From VXYL01 sp965208525 (lineage in GTDB: Bacteria > Pseudomonadota > Gammaproteobacteria > Pseudomonadales > Azotimanducaceae): DNA of 64,000 nt. How positions within the stretch are numbered: position 1 is the first letter of the stretch; each line of letters begins with the position of its first letter. The DNA lies in assembly GCA_965208525.1 (NCBI GenBank), contig OZ242340.1, positions 124,001 through 188,000 on the forward strand, given 5' to 3'. The notes beneath the pieces are model-generated. The model saw only the letters and a program-made list of their open reading frames with translations. It was not told the DNA's origin and ran no database searches. This document shows positions 25,596 through 34,656 of the stretch, in pieces. A program made the translations under genes and the position numbers.

Positions 25596-26342
25596 TTACC
25601 GGACTCCGGCGAGGCCCTTGCCGATGCCTTCCGTTGCCCATCCCTGCCAGGGCAGGGTGAAGAAGCGGAAGCCTTTCTCCTGCAACTGTGCCGGCGAGAT
25701 GCCCGGGGGCACGAAGAACATGCCGGCGGCGACGCCGGCCGCTTGGCAGGCGCTGCCGATGCGGTCCAAGGCGGCGTGGTACTTGGGGTTCTCGTAGTCG
25801 AGAGGAACGTCGATGTTGATGGAGAGGTCCGAGGGCCCCACCAGCAGCACGTCGATGCCTGGCACGGCGAGGATGTCCTCGATGCCGCCCAAGGCCTCCT
25901 GGGTCTCGATCATCGGGATGATGAGCAGTTGCTCGTTCACCGCGTCCATGTATTCCCGATAGCTAGAGAATTCCCCCCATTCGCCGCGCATCCCGGCGGA
26001 ACTGCGCTCGCCTTCGAAGGGATACTTGCACCACTTCACCATGTCGGCGGCTTGGGCGGCGGTGTTCACCATCGGCACCACGATGCCCTTGGCGCCCACG
26101 TCCAGGGCATAGCAGATCTGGTCGGGGCGCAGGTCGCCCACGCGGATGATGGGGATCGCGTTGGCGCCGCGCATGGATGCCACTGGCCGCGCCAATCCCT
26201 TGATGTCGTCGGTCGAGTGCTGGGTGTCGAACAGCAGGAAGTCAAAACCTGAGCCGGCGAGGAAGCGCGCCTCGCTGGCGATGCCTGCCGTGGTTCCCAC
26301 AGCGGTCTGGCCCGCCTTGAGCATGTCCTTGACGCGATTCAT
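25596..26342 (-). CDS. HpcH/HpaI aldolase family protein
   Basis: 248 residues starting MNRVKDMLKAGQTAVG. The family metal site is intact: MIETQEALGGIEDIL supplies Glu and DVLLVGPSDLSINI supplies Asp. The segment GFDFLLFDTQHSTDDI stands where LDxEH is usual. DVGAKGIVVPMVNT and YPFEGERSSAGMRG follow. These are class II pyruvate aldolases, reversible cleavage of 2-keto-hydroxy acids, in aromatic or sugar-acid catabolism. An extended frame upstream is unrelated. The 87-bp spacer to the dioxygenase gene contains GC-rich palindromes. Confidence 0.9.
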   Translation of the reverse strand: MNRVKDMLKAGQTAVGTTAGIASEARFLAGSGFDFLLFDTQHSTDDIKGLARPVASMRGANAIPIIRVGDLRPDQICYALDVGAKGIVVPMVNTAAQAADMVKWCKYPFEGERSSAGMRGEWGEFSSYREYMDAVNEQLLIIPMIETQEALGGIEDILAVPGIDVLLVGPSDLSINIDVPLDYENPKYHAALDRIGSACQAAGVAAGMFFVPPGISPAQLQEKGFRFFTLPWQGWATEGIGKGLAGVR

Positions 26343-26587
26343 CCGGTGATCCCTCCACAAACGAAGCGCGGATGTTACCCGCTTTGCCAGTGGCACGGCA
26401 GGCAACGCGGAATGGCGCGCCTTACGGCCCTTCGAAGGCACGTGCATCCGAGACGGGGGTCTTTCCGCCGCAGGGGGCGTCTTTTTTTTGCCTTCCCTCC
26501 AAGGCCCGTCCCGCACCGATCAGCCTGTCGTCCGTGGTGATAGGGTGCAAGTCTTGGCGGGATGAGTTCGAAGAGTCGGTTAGCTGC

Positions 26588-28561
26588 ATGTTGGGCGTTC
26601 GGGTGAGTTCGACACGCACGAGGGTCCTAGGTGGGCTCGTGGCACTTGGGTTCTGCACCGGCGGGGCCTTTGCGGCGGATGGGTGGGCGCACTACGGCGC
26701 TTCGCTGGCGGGGGACCGCTACAGCACGCCGTCGGGGGTTGCGGCGGATTCCGTGCGGGGACTGGTGCCGGCGTGGACGTATCGGACTGGTGATGCCACC
26801 GATGGCCGCGACTTCGACGGCAATCCGTCGCGGTTCGTCGCGACGCCCATCCTGGTCGGCGACCGTCTGGTCGTTTCGACGCCATTCAACAGGGTCGTCG
26901 CACTTGATCCCGCAAACGGGAACGAGCTGTGGACGTTTGACCCCGGTGTCGATTTCTCGCGGCCGTATTCGGAGATGTTCACCTCCCGCGGCGTTGCAGC
27001 CTGGCGCGGGCCGCCGGGCGACGGGCCATGTCGCAAACGGGTGTTCCTTGGAACGCTCGATGCCCGTCTCATCGCGCTTGATGCCGAGACCGGTCTGCCG
27101 TGCGCGAATTTCGGCAAGCAGGGCACGGTCGATCTATCGGCCGGCATCCGCCTCTACTACAAGTGGGACTACTCGCTCACCTCGCCAACCACCGTCGTTG
27201 GCGACCTGGTCGTCGTCGGTTCGTCCATCGGCGACAACGGCAGAGCGGAGCTGCAGCCCGGCGTCGTGCGCGCCTACGACGTTCGCACCGGTGCCGAAGT
27301 TTGGTCCTTCGACCCCATTCCGCGCGCCGCGGATCACCCGGGCGTGGACAATTGGCCCAAGGGCGCTGATACGCGCACCGGCGCCGCCAACGTCTGGAGC
27401 GTCATCTCCGCCGATGCCGAGCGCGATATGGTGTTCCTGCCCACCACCTCGCCCTCGCCCGACTTCTATGGTGGCGAGCGTTTGGGCGACAACGCCTTCG
27501 CCAACTCGGTGGTGGCGCTCAGAGCGAGCACGGGCGAGTTTCTCTGGGGCTACCAAACCGTCCGACACGACCTGTGGGACCTGGATATCGCTTCCCAGCC
27601 ACTCCTGTTCGATCACAGAGCTGCAGACGGCACGGTGCGCCCCGCCGTGGCCCAAGCGACCAAGATGGGCTTCGTGTTCGTGCTCGACCGCGAGACGGGC
27701 GAGTCGCTGCATCCGGTGGAGGAACGCGCGGTTCCGGCCAGCGACATTCCCGGCGAACGTGCCGCACCCTCCCAGCCGTTTGCCAAGCTGAGGCTGATCG
27801 CCACCGATGCGCGTCCGCTACCGCGCTGGAGTGTCTCGGACCAACATCGCGCCGGCTGCGATGCATTGCTTGCGGGCGTGCGCTACGAAGGCATCTTCAC
27901 GCCGCCGAGCTTCCGGGGCAGCCTGCTCTTTCCGGGCAACGACGGCGGTGCCAACTGGGGCTCGATGGCCTACGACCCTGGCGCGCGCATCGGCTATGTA
28001 GCCGTCAACCGCATCCCCACCATCGTCAGGCTCATCCCGCGCAAGGAGTTCCGCTCTGCGAGGCGAGGCCGCACCCTGAACGGCAATCCTGCGGAGTTCG
28101 CGGAGCAAGGTGGCACGCCCTACGGCATGGCACGCACCGAGCTGCTGTTTGACGACTTCCCTTGCCTTGAAGGCCCGTGGTCCACGCTGGCGGCACTGGA
28201 TCTCGACCGCGGCGAAGTGCTCTGGGAGCGCCCGGTGGGGAAGATCGGGTGGCGAGACCTCGGTCCGGTGGCAGGCAACTGGGGACACTTCATTCGCGGC
28301 GGGCCGATGGTTACGGAGGGCGGGGTGGTGTTCCTCGCGACGCCCTACGACCACACCCTGCGCGCGCATGATGGGGCGACGGGCGAGGTGCTGTGGTCCA
28401 CCGTTCTACCCGCCGGTGCGCACGCCACCCCAATGGGGTATCGCCACGCCGGCACGGACTATGTGGTTGTGACGGCCGGCGGGTGGCTGACGGGAGGCGG
28501 GGGCCGAGGGGATTACGTGCTGGCGTTCCGTTTGGACGAAACCGAAGACCCCGCAACGTAG
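26588..28561 (+). CDS. PQQ-dependent dehydrogenase (quinoprotein glucose dehydrogenase-like)
   Basis: 657 residues with a signal peptide (VLGGLVALGFCTGGAFAADG), so periplasmic. Eight-bladed propeller blades of the quinoprotein type follow, with W-motif elements such as AWTYRTGDATDG, ALDPANGNELWTFDPGV, ALDAETGLPCANFG, ALRASTGEFLWGYQTVRHD and RAHDGATGEVLWSTVLPAG. The HDLWDLDIASQPLLFD region is typical of the membrane-type glucose/quinate group, but no membrane anchor domain is present. It would oxidise an alcohol or sugar using PQQ. I start at the ATG directly before the signal peptide. Confidence 0.9.
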   Translation: MLGVRVSSTRTRVLGGLVALGFCTGGAFAADGWAHYGASLAGDRYSTPSGVAADSVRGLVPAWTYRTGDATDGRDFDGNPSRFVATPILVGDRLVVSTPFNRVVALDPANGNELWTFDPGVDFSRPYSEMFTSRGVAAWRGPPGDGPCRKRVFLGTLDARLIALDAETGLPCANFGKQGTVDLSAGIRLYYKWDYSLTSPTTVVGDLVVVGSSIGDNGRAELQPGVVRAYDVRTGAEVWSFDPIPRAADHPGVDNWPKGADTRTGAANVWSVISADAERDMVFLPTTSPSPDFYGGERLGDNAFANSVVALRASTGEFLWGYQTVRHDLWDLDIASQPLLFDHRAADGTVRPAVAQATKMGFVFVLDRETGESLHPVEERAVPASDIPGERAAPSQPFAKLRLIATDARPLPRWSVSDQHRAGCDALLAGVRYEGIFTPPSFRGSLLFPGNDGGANWGSMAYDPGARIGYVAVNRIPTIVRLIPRKEFRSARRGRTLNGNPAEFAEQGGTPYGMARTELLFDDFPCLEGPWSTLAALDLDRGEVLWERPVGKIGWRDLGPVAGNWGHFIRGGPMVTEGGVVFLATPYDHTLRAHDGATGEVLWSTVLPAGAHATPMGYRHAGTDYVVVTAGGWLTGGGGRGDYVLAFRLDETEDPAT

Positions 28562-28577
28562 CGGCTGAGGCGGCCTT

Positions 28578-28602
28578 GAAGTTTCGCCGCAAGCGAAACT
28601 TC
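28578..28602. terminator. hairpin between convergent genes
   Basis: Perfect 10-bp stem GAAGTTTCGC/GCGAAACTTC with loop CGCAA, just after the PQQ dehydrogenase stop. Another stem (CCTCCGG/CCGGAGG) follows at about 28630–28660. Both lie between convergent genes and could terminate either; no clear T-run is visible on the plus strand. Confidence 0.5.
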
Positions 28603-28687
28603 CAACGCGCCCGCAGGGCGCGCAGACACGCCTCCGGCAAGCATCCATGCTTCCGGAGGTGCGATGCCGTCGCGACCGGGCTACGCC

Positions 28688-30349
28688 TTAGCCGCTCGAG
28701 TCCGCTGCTGGCGCAGCGCGGCGCTCTGCCCAGGCTTGCTCGATCAGGGCCATCTGTTCGAGCCGCAGGTTGGACTTGGCGCCGGTGTCGACGCCCAGTT
28801 CCATGTAGGCCTCGTTCTCGCGGGTGTAGGCAGGCCACTCGGGCAGGCCCTCGCCGTTCGGGTTGCCGGTCTTGGCGAACTGGGTCCAGATGGTGGCCAT
28901 GAGGTCCGAGAACGTGTGGTCTGCCTCTGTCGGCACGGCGCCGAAGAGCTCCAAGTTGCCGAACACGTAGCCAATTTCGGCGGCGTGGAAGGCGCGATAC
29001 TCCTCCTGGCGCTCGATGGGCGGCTGCCAGGTGAACCAATAGAGGTACGCATCGCTAGTGACGTTCTCCATGCTGCGCACCCAGATGCGGGACGGATAGG
29101 CGAACAGCACGTCGCCAAACAGATCAATCCACGATCGCTCCGCCTCGGCGTCGTCAGCGCCGGGGTAGTGCGCGTCGATCCCCTCGACGCCGCCCAGGGT
29201 CGCCTCGGCGTATGCCGCGAGACCTACAACGCCTTCGCCGAACTGCGGCGTGAAGAACTCGAGGAATGGCGTGCCCTCGTCCGCGTTGGAACCGATCATC
29301 ACAGGAACATCCGCCTGCCGTCCCTCGGCAAAGATGGTTGCCACTTCGTCGGGAATGACCTCGCCATCGACGATCGCCAGCGTGTCGTAGTTCGAGAATG
29401 CGGGGTCCGACTGAAACACCTCCAGCACGCGTTCCGCTGGTGCCTGCCGAAGTGCCGCCAGCGTCGCGTCGCCGCCTTCACCGGCGATGGCCGCCGCGAA
29501 CCGCTCGCCAAGCGCCTCGCCGGAGCCGGCATAGCTCGTGGCTTCGGCACGGAACGCCATGGGCTGGAACGCGCCGCCGCTCTGGCCAATCACCCCATGG
29601 AACAGGCCCTGAGCCCGCGGACTTGCCTGCAACAGCGACATGCTGAGCGACCCGGCAGATTCGCCGAAGATCGTCACCCTGCCGGGATCACCGCCGAAGC
29701 GCGCGACGTTGTCCCGCACCCATTCGAGTGCGGCGATCTGGTCGCGGAGCCCCTGGTTGCCCGACACGCCGGCAGCATTCTCGGCACTGAGTTCGGGATG
29801 CGCGACGAAGCCGAATGGACCGAGCCGGTAGTTGGCCGTCACCAGCACCACGCCCTTCGACGTGAGCAGTTCGCCCGGGTACCTGTCGCCGGACCCGGTA
29901 ACCAGCGCGCCGCCGTGAATCCACACCATCACCGGCAGCGCGTCGCCCTCGTGCTCGGCGCGGCTCCAGACGTTCACCGTGAGGCAGTCCTCGTCCATCT
30001 CGAAGCCCGTTTCGCCATAGAACTCGCCGCCCTGTCCCTGCGGCTGCACGCACGAGGGCCCGGCCGCTGTGGCATCCCGCACGCCTTCCCAAGGTGCAAG
30101 GGGTGCCGTGGGTGCCCAGCGCAGGTCACCGACCGGTGGCGCGGCGAAGGGAATGCCGTGGTATTGCTTGAGGCCGTCTTCGCCGATCGTTCCGCGCACG
30201 ACGCCACCGGTGACGGCCACCTCTGCGCCGATGACTACCGGCGGAGGCTCTGCGGGCGCGGGTTCCTGAGCGGCCTGCTCCTGGCCACAACCAAGCGTCA
30301 GCCACAATGCCCCCATGGCGACTGCCGCCGCCAGCTTGCTGCGCACCAT
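28688..30349 (-). CDS. carboxylesterase type B, lipoprotein
   Basis: 553 residues. The N-terminus is a lipoprotein signal (MVRSKLAAAVAMGALWLTLG then Cys), which fixes the start although the frame is open further back. The nucleophile elbow GESAGSLSMS, the oxyanion segment VWIHGGALVTGSG and NEDCLTVNVW-like MDEDCLTVNVWSRAE are classic for the family. Acid and His positions follow in SNADEGTPFLEF and AFHAAEIGYVF. It would hydrolyse carboxyl esters in the envelope. A second, unsecreted family member lies at 43253. Confidence 0.92.
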   Translation of the reverse strand: MVRSKLAAAVAMGALWLTLGCGQEQAAQEPAPAEPPPVVIGAEVAVTGGVVRGTIGEDGLKQYHGIPFAAPPVGDLRWAPTAPLAPWEGVRDATAAGPSCVQPQGQGGEFYGETGFEMDEDCLTVNVWSRAEHEGDALPVMVWIHGGALVTGSGDRYPGELLTSKGVVLVTANYRLGPFGFVAHPELSAENAAGVSGNQGLRDQIAALEWVRDNVARFGGDPGRVTIFGESAGSLSMSLLQASPRAQGLFHGVIGQSGGAFQPMAFRAEATSYAGSGEALGERFAAAIAGEGGDATLAALRQAPAERVLEVFQSDPAFSNYDTLAIVDGEVIPDEVATIFAEGRQADVPVMIGSNADEGTPFLEFFTPQFGEGVVGLAAYAEATLGGVEGIDAHYPGADDAEAERSWIDLFGDVLFAYPSRIWVRSMENVTSDAYLYWFTWQPPIERQEEYRAFHAAEIGYVFGNLELFGAVPTEADHTFSDLMATIWTQFAKTGNPNGEGLPEWPAYTRENEAYMELGVDTGAKSNLRLEQMALIEQAWAERRAAPAADSSG

Positions 30350-30477
30350 CCGATGTCCCCTCCATTCGGTTTCGCGTTGCATCGTACTGCAATCTCCCAA
30401 GCCGGTTGCGCGCCCTGACGGGCGCGTCGGCAGTTCGCTCGCTACGGCTAAGCGCATGAGGAAGGCCACCCGAAGAA

Positions 30478-30551
30478 GGGCGACGCGTGCGTCGCCCCTA
30501 CGGCCCGGGACGTGACCGGCACTTCCTGTAGGGGCGACGCATGCGTCGCCC
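30478..30551. repeat. paired 20-bp palindromes in a divergent spacer
   Basis: Two copies of GGGCGACGCRTGCGTCGCCC at 30478–30497 and 30532–30551 lie 34 bp apart in the 316-bp spacer; the second is a perfect self-complement. Two CCGACAG motifs (about 30580 and 30606) follow, the same tag that ends the 160-bp palindromic repeats. No gene is seen in the spacer. Confidence 0.65.
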
Positions 30552-30665
30552 TGTCCGGCAGCCGCGTGCATTGCCGCCAGGTCCGACAGACCGCTAGCGG
30601 CGAATCCGACAGGCTGTTAGGTGCGACAATGCGCGCCCCTCAAGCCCCACTCCAGCGGAGAGCGC

Positions 30666-31916
30666 ATGGACGATTTCGAGTTTCGGCCCGTCACCGAAGA
30701 CGAGCTGAAGGAGTTCCGTCGGGTCCTGCATTACGTCTTTGCCGAAACGCCGGAGCCGGCGGAGGAGCGACGTCCTGGCGACAACGAGCCTGCTGAGGAA
30801 GCACCGGAAGAGCTCGACGCGGCGCTCAAGCCGGAGTGGACCCACGCCGCGTTCCACAAGGGCAAGATCGTCGCCAGTTCCGGCGGCTATCCGTTTCGCA
30901 TGAGGATGAACGGCCGGGGCGTCGCCGCCGATGGCGTGACCGCCGTTGGCACCTACCCCGGCTTCCGTCGCCGCGGGCTTGTGCGCCGCCTCATCACCGA
31001 CCTCCTGCATCGCGCCCACGACAACGGCCAGCCGGCGGCCATCCTGTGGGCGTCCATGGGTGCCATCTACCAGCGCTTCGGCTACGGACGCGGCAGCACG
31101 CAAGCCCGCTATCGCTTCGATCCTCGCCACTTCGACTTCCAGTTCGGGGAGCGCGCCGAGGGCTATACGCGACTTCTCGACCTTGACGCAGCACGCCCCA
31201 TCGTCACCGACCTGTACCGCCGCTTCATCGAGGAGCGCAATCTCATGCTGCACCGCACCGACGTGATGTGGGACATCGTGCTGCCGAAGAAGAAGGCGCC
31301 TTGGTGCGCCGTGCACTTCAACGCCGACGACGAGCCGGTGGGCTACGTGACCTACAGCACAGGCGGCGAACTGTCCCCGTTTGGCCCCTCCCAGGAGCTT
31401 GCGGTGCAGGACTTCGTTTGGCTGGACATGACCGGCTATCGCGGGTTGTGGGAGTTTCTCGTGGGACACGATCTCGTCGGCCGCATCCTCTGGTGGCGGG
31501 CTTCGGAGGACGATCCTGCGCCGGAACTGCTGCTCGAACCCCGGCTGCTCGAACGCACCACCTACGACGGCATCTGGCTACGGGTGGTGGACGTTCGGGC
31601 GCTCTTGGAACAGCGGGGTTACGACACCGCCGGCGTAGCCACCATCGAGATCACGGGCGATCCCGAATGCCCTTGGAACGAAGGGGTATGGCGCGTCGAA
31701 TCCGATGGCCAGGAAAGCGAGGCGCGTTCCGCAAGCGGACAAGTGGCCGACATCCGCACCGACCCGCGTGGACTCGCGTCGCTCGTCTCCGGCCACACGA
31801 GCGCCTCGGAACTGACGCGCTATGGCCGCATGGAAGTGGCCGACAGCAGGAGGCTGCCGCAACTCGACGCCCTCTTCGCCACCCGCCACCGCCCGACTTG
31901 CATGAACGACTTCTAG
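30666..31916 (+). CDS. Eis-like GNAT N-acetyltransferase
   Basis: 416 residues from the ATG after a GGAGAG ribosome site. The layout matches Eis-type enzymes: a GNAT domain with the acetyl-CoA loop GTYPGFRRRGLVRRLITDLL, a second GNAT-like domain, and a C-terminal sterol-carrier-like domain (GLASLVSGHTSASELTRYGR). The protein ends in a free carboxylate Phe (CMNDF), which in Eis enzymes acts as general base. It probably acetylates amines on antibiotics, polyamines or proteins; the substrate is not predictable. Confidence 0.88.
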   Translation: MDDFEFRPVTEDELKEFRRVLHYVFAETPEPAEERRPGDNEPAEEAPEELDAALKPEWTHAAFHKGKIVASSGGYPFRMRMNGRGVAADGVTAVGTYPGFRRRGLVRRLITDLLHRAHDNGQPAAILWASMGAIYQRFGYGRGSTQARYRFDPRHFDFQFGERAEGYTRLLDLDAARPIVTDLYRRFIEERNLMLHRTDVMWDIVLPKKKAPWCAVHFNADDEPVGYVTYSTGGELSPFGPSQELAVQDFVWLDMTGYRGLWEFLVGHDLVGRILWWRASEDDPAPELLLEPRLLERTTYDGIWLRVVDVRALLEQRGYDTAGVATIEITGDPECPWNEGVWRVESDGQESEARSASGQVADIRTDPRGLASLVSGHTSASELTRYGRMEVADSRRLPQLDALFATRHRPTCMNDF

Positions 31917-31984
31917 CAGCTGGCCTCGTAACGTTCGTAGTTCCCTGCCCGCCGAGGACGCCGGATCGCTGACGCACGAGGAAC

Positions 31985-32157
31985 ATGGCAGCGTTCCCCG
32001 TCACCCACGCGGGGCCCGTCTCGCGGGGAGGAGGCTGGTTGCATCTTCCGGGCCTTGGTTGCTTCGCCTTCGGCGCGAGGAGCGTGATGGGCCCTTGCTT
32101 CGAAGCACTTCGCACTGCGCCATCCGGCCGGCACGTTGGTGTGGACTCGGCTTTGCG
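31985..32157 (-). repeat. dispersed repeat, copy B (inverted relative to copy A)
   Basis: Minus-strand counterpart of 16455–16672, sharing blocks CACCAACGTGCCGG, CGCCGAAGGCGAAGCAACCA and GATGCAACCAGCCT. It fills much of the 468-bp spacer between the acetyltransferase and the small gene at 32385. The rest of the spacer shows only a predicted promoter. Confidence 0.65.
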
Positions 32158-32347
32158 GCACTTCCGTGGCTGTTCAACGTGTTAGGAAATCTGCTCCGTA
32201 CGAGTTTTCAGTCCGGCGGGCCGGACGACAGGGAACAGGGCACCTTCGCCAGGCATCTTCGACTGTGCTCGCTCCCCGGAAGGGCAGGCAGTGCTCCATC
32301 GCTGGCAATCGAGGCCCACGAGAGCGCCCCATCGCTGACGGATTGGG

Positions 32348-32353
32348 TACAAT
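32348..32353 (+). promoter_or_regulatory. predicted -10 element of the small-protein/ligase operon
   Basis: TACAAT followed by CCGCGCCCTTTC, 31 bp upstream of the ATG at 32385. It is nearly the same string as the rpsU promoter core at 2648, suggesting a strong housekeeping promoter. No -35 was identified. Confidence 0.5.
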
Positions 32354-32384
32354 CCGCGCCCTTTCGTCAACACAAGGGGGGGCG

Positions 32385-32687
32385 ATGACAACCTTGTCCG
32401 CAGGCAAGCGCCTCAAGAGCGCTGTCTGTTCCACCGAAATCATGGTCATAGCGGCGCCGGACGGCGACGTGGAAATCACCTGCGGCGGCAGCCCCATGGG
32501 CGACGGCGCAACCAATGGCGGTGCCGTGGATCCGGGTCACGCGGAAGGAACCGCCATCGGCAAGCGCTACGTCAACGCCGATGGCAGCTTGGAAGTGCTC
32601 TGCGTCAAGGCGGGGGAAGGCTCGCTGGCGGCAGACGGCGACGCACTGGCGGTCAAAGACGCCAAGAAACTGCCCAAAACGGACTAG
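32385..32687 (+). CDS. small conserved-looking protein upstream of acyl-CoA ligase
   Basis: 100 residues: MTTLSAGKRLKSAVCSTEIM, then VIAAPDGDVEITCGGSPMGD, a Gly/Ala-rich middle, and VLCVKAGEGSLAADGDALAV before a lysine-rich end. Three Cys are present. No signal peptide or membrane segment. A GGGGGG ribosome-like site precedes the ATG. I do not recognise the family. It sits 68 bp before the acyl-CoA ligase gene on the same strand, so it is probably cotranscribed and may be an accessory to that enzyme. Confidence 0.7.
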   Translation: MTTLSAGKRLKSAVCSTEIMVIAAPDGDVEITCGGSPMGDGATNGGAVDPGHAEGTAIGKRYVNADGSLEVLCVKAGEGSLAADGDALAVKDAKKLPKTD

Positions 32688-32755
32688 AAAAGCTCGCCGC
32701 CGGGCTCCCCGGCGCCGTTCGCGAACCGCGCTTTGGGGAGGGCGCCAAGCGAGAA

Positions 32756-34255
32756 GTGAATACCACCATGCTTCTGGAGATGGCGGCCGATGCCTTTGGC
32801 GATCGGGTGGCCTTCGTCGACCCGGTGGCGGATTCGTCCATCACCTATGCCGAACTGCTCGCCGCCGCCCGCACCGCGGCGCAGGCGGTGCATGACTCGG
32901 GCGCCGAGCGCCTTGCCATGCTCGATGTATCGAATCTCGCGATTCCGGTGGGCCTCTTTGCCGCCGGCTGGGCGGACGTGCCCTACGTGCCACTCAACTA
33001 TCGGCTCACGGAAGCCGAGATCGACGCCCTCCTTGAGCGGATCACGCCGGCGTATCTCGTCACCGACATCACCCACTTGACGGCCTTCGGCGAACGGCAA
33101 GGCGTCGCCCTCACCAGTCGAGGCGACTTCCTCGGCATGGCGCGGGGCGGTGGCGGCGGTGAGGACTACCGGTCCATGGACCCAGACTCGGTGGGGGTTC
33201 TCCTCTTCACCAGCGGCACAACCGGTGCGCCCAAGGCCGCCGTGCTGCGCCACAAGCACCTCGTTTCCTACATCTTCAACTCCGTGGAATTCGGCGCCGC
33301 CGACGAGGACGACGCTGCGCTTGTCTGCGTTCCGCCCTACCATGTCGCCGGCATCGGCGCGGTGTTGAGTTCGGTCTATTCCGGGCGGCGCGTGGTGCAA
33401 CTCGCCAACTTCAGCCCGGAGGCGTGGATCGAGATCGCGCGCACGGAGAAGATCACGACGGCTTTCGTAGTGCCGACCATGCTCGCCCGCATCGTCCACG
33501 CGCTCGAAGGGCAGGAAAGCGCCCACATGCCGCATCTTCAGTCGCTCTCCTACGGCGGCGGCAAGATGCCGCTGGCGGTGATCGAGCGGGCCATGCAGCT
33601 CTTTCCCGAAACCGACTTCACCAATGCATACGGCCTCACCGAGACCAGTTCCACCATCACGGTTTTGGGGCCAGACGAACACCGCGCCGCCGCCGGCAGC
33701 AAAGACGAAGCGGTGCGTCGCCGCCTGCAATCCGCTGGCGTACCGCTGCCCGGAATCGAGATCGAGGTGCGCGACGACGAGGGCCAGGCGCTTCCCACGG
33801 GCGAGCGGGGCGAGATCTACGTGCGCGGCGACCAGGTTTCCGGCGAGTACGAGGGCCGCGGCAGCACCGTGGGCGCCGACGGCTGGTTCCCCACCCGCGA
33901 CGCCGGCTATCTCGACGAAGAGGGCTATCTCTTCCTCGAAGGCCGCGCCGACGACGTGATTGTGCGCGGCGGCGAGAACATGTCCCCGGGCGAGATCGAG
34001 GACGTGCTGCTCGAGCACGGCGCGGTGGAAGACGCCGCCGTGGTGGGCGTGCCGAGCATCGAATGGGGCGAGGCGGTGGTGGGCGCGGTGGTGCTGAAGT
34101 CCGCCGCCACGCAAGCGGAACTGCAAGACTGGGTCAAGCAGCACCTGCGCTCCTCACGAGTGCCCGAACGCATCGAGTTCTGGCAGGAGCTACCCTACAA
34201 CGAAACCGGCAAGCTCCTGCGCCGCGTGGTCAAGGCACGCCTCGACGGCGACTAG
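32756..34255 (+). CDS. AMP-dependent acyl-CoA synthetase/ligase
   Basis: 499 residues of the ANL superfamily. The P-loop is LLFTSGTTGAPKAAVLRH, then the A5 motif NAYGLTETSST and A7/A8 motifs WFPTRDAGYLDEEGYLFLEG and RADDVIVRGGENMSPGEIE. The catalytic Lys is in YNETGKLLRR near the C-terminus. It activates a carboxylic acid to acyl-AMP and acyl-CoA; the acid is unknown. The start is either GTG 32756 or ATG 32768. It likely forms an operon with the 100-residue protein upstream. Confidence 0.92.
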   Translation: MNTTMLLEMAADAFGDRVAFVDPVADSSITYAELLAAARTAAQAVHDSGAERLAMLDVSNLAIPVGLFAAGWADVPYVPLNYRLTEAEIDALLERITPAYLVTDITHLTAFGERQGVALTSRGDFLGMARGGGGGEDYRSMDPDSVGVLLFTSGTTGAPKAAVLRHKHLVSYIFNSVEFGAADEDDAALVCVPPYHVAGIGAVLSSVYSGRRVVQLANFSPEAWIEIARTEKITTAFVVPTMLARIVHALEGQESAHMPHLQSLSYGGGKMPLAVIERAMQLFPETDFTNAYGLTETSSTITVLGPDEHRAAAGSKDEAVRRRLQSAGVPLPGIEIEVRDDEGQALPTGERGEIYVRGDQVSGEYEGRGSTVGADGWFPTRDAGYLDEEGYLFLEGRADDVIVRGGENMSPGEIEDVLLEHGAVEDAAVVGVPSIEWGEAVVGAVVLKSAATQAELQDWVKQHLRSSRVPERIEFWQELPYNETGKLLRRVVKARLDGD

Positions 34256-34295
34256 GACGTTGCGCCGTAGTTGAGAACACTCCCACCTGGGAGAA

Positions 34296-34503
34296 GCCCC
34301 CCCTCCGAAAAGCGAGGCGCTTTTCGACTCCCCCGCAAGGGGGGAGTGACAGGAAGGCCCTCGCATCCCCAACAACGGTGGTGGCGCGCACTTTCCTGTC
34401 ATCCCTCGCATCCCCAACGACGGCGGTGGCGCGCACTTTCCTGTCACTCCCCCTTGCGGGGGAGTCGAGAAACGGCGTTCCTCGCCGTTTCTCGGAGGGG
34501 GGA
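34296..34503. repeat. large palindromic element with internal tandem ~46-bp repeat
   Basis: Outer arms: GAAAAGCGAGGCGCTTTTC with CCCCGCAAGGGGGGAGTGAC on the left, and GGGGGAGTCG plus GAAACGGCGTTCCTCGCCGTTTC on the right. Between them a unit CTCGCATCCCCAACRACGGY...GCGCGCACTTTCCTGTCA occurs twice in tandem, with three mismatches. The element fills the 401-bp spacer between the ligase and sulfatase genes; no gene is seen. Confidence 0.7.
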
Positions 34504-34656
34504 TGTCGGGCGGTGTGCAGAGGCGCCAATCCGGGGCTAGCAATCCGACAGCTTGCACACGAACCCTCTCGAGGGGAAGGCAACGCTCCTATCGGTAGGT
34601 TGGGAAGGCAGAATGCCCTCCCTGCAAAGGCCCGTCGTTCCTCGAAGGAGTCCCGA

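Noticed and set aside
34370..34460. Short tandem repeats considered as a CRISPR array.
   Set aside because: Only two units, no spacers of regular length and no cas genes; they belong to a palindromic element.
33424..34656. Upstream extension of the sulfatase frame over 400 codons.
   Set aside because: It overlaps the acyl-CoA ligase in another frame and the palindromic spacer; the AAGGAG site and family start fix ATG 34657.
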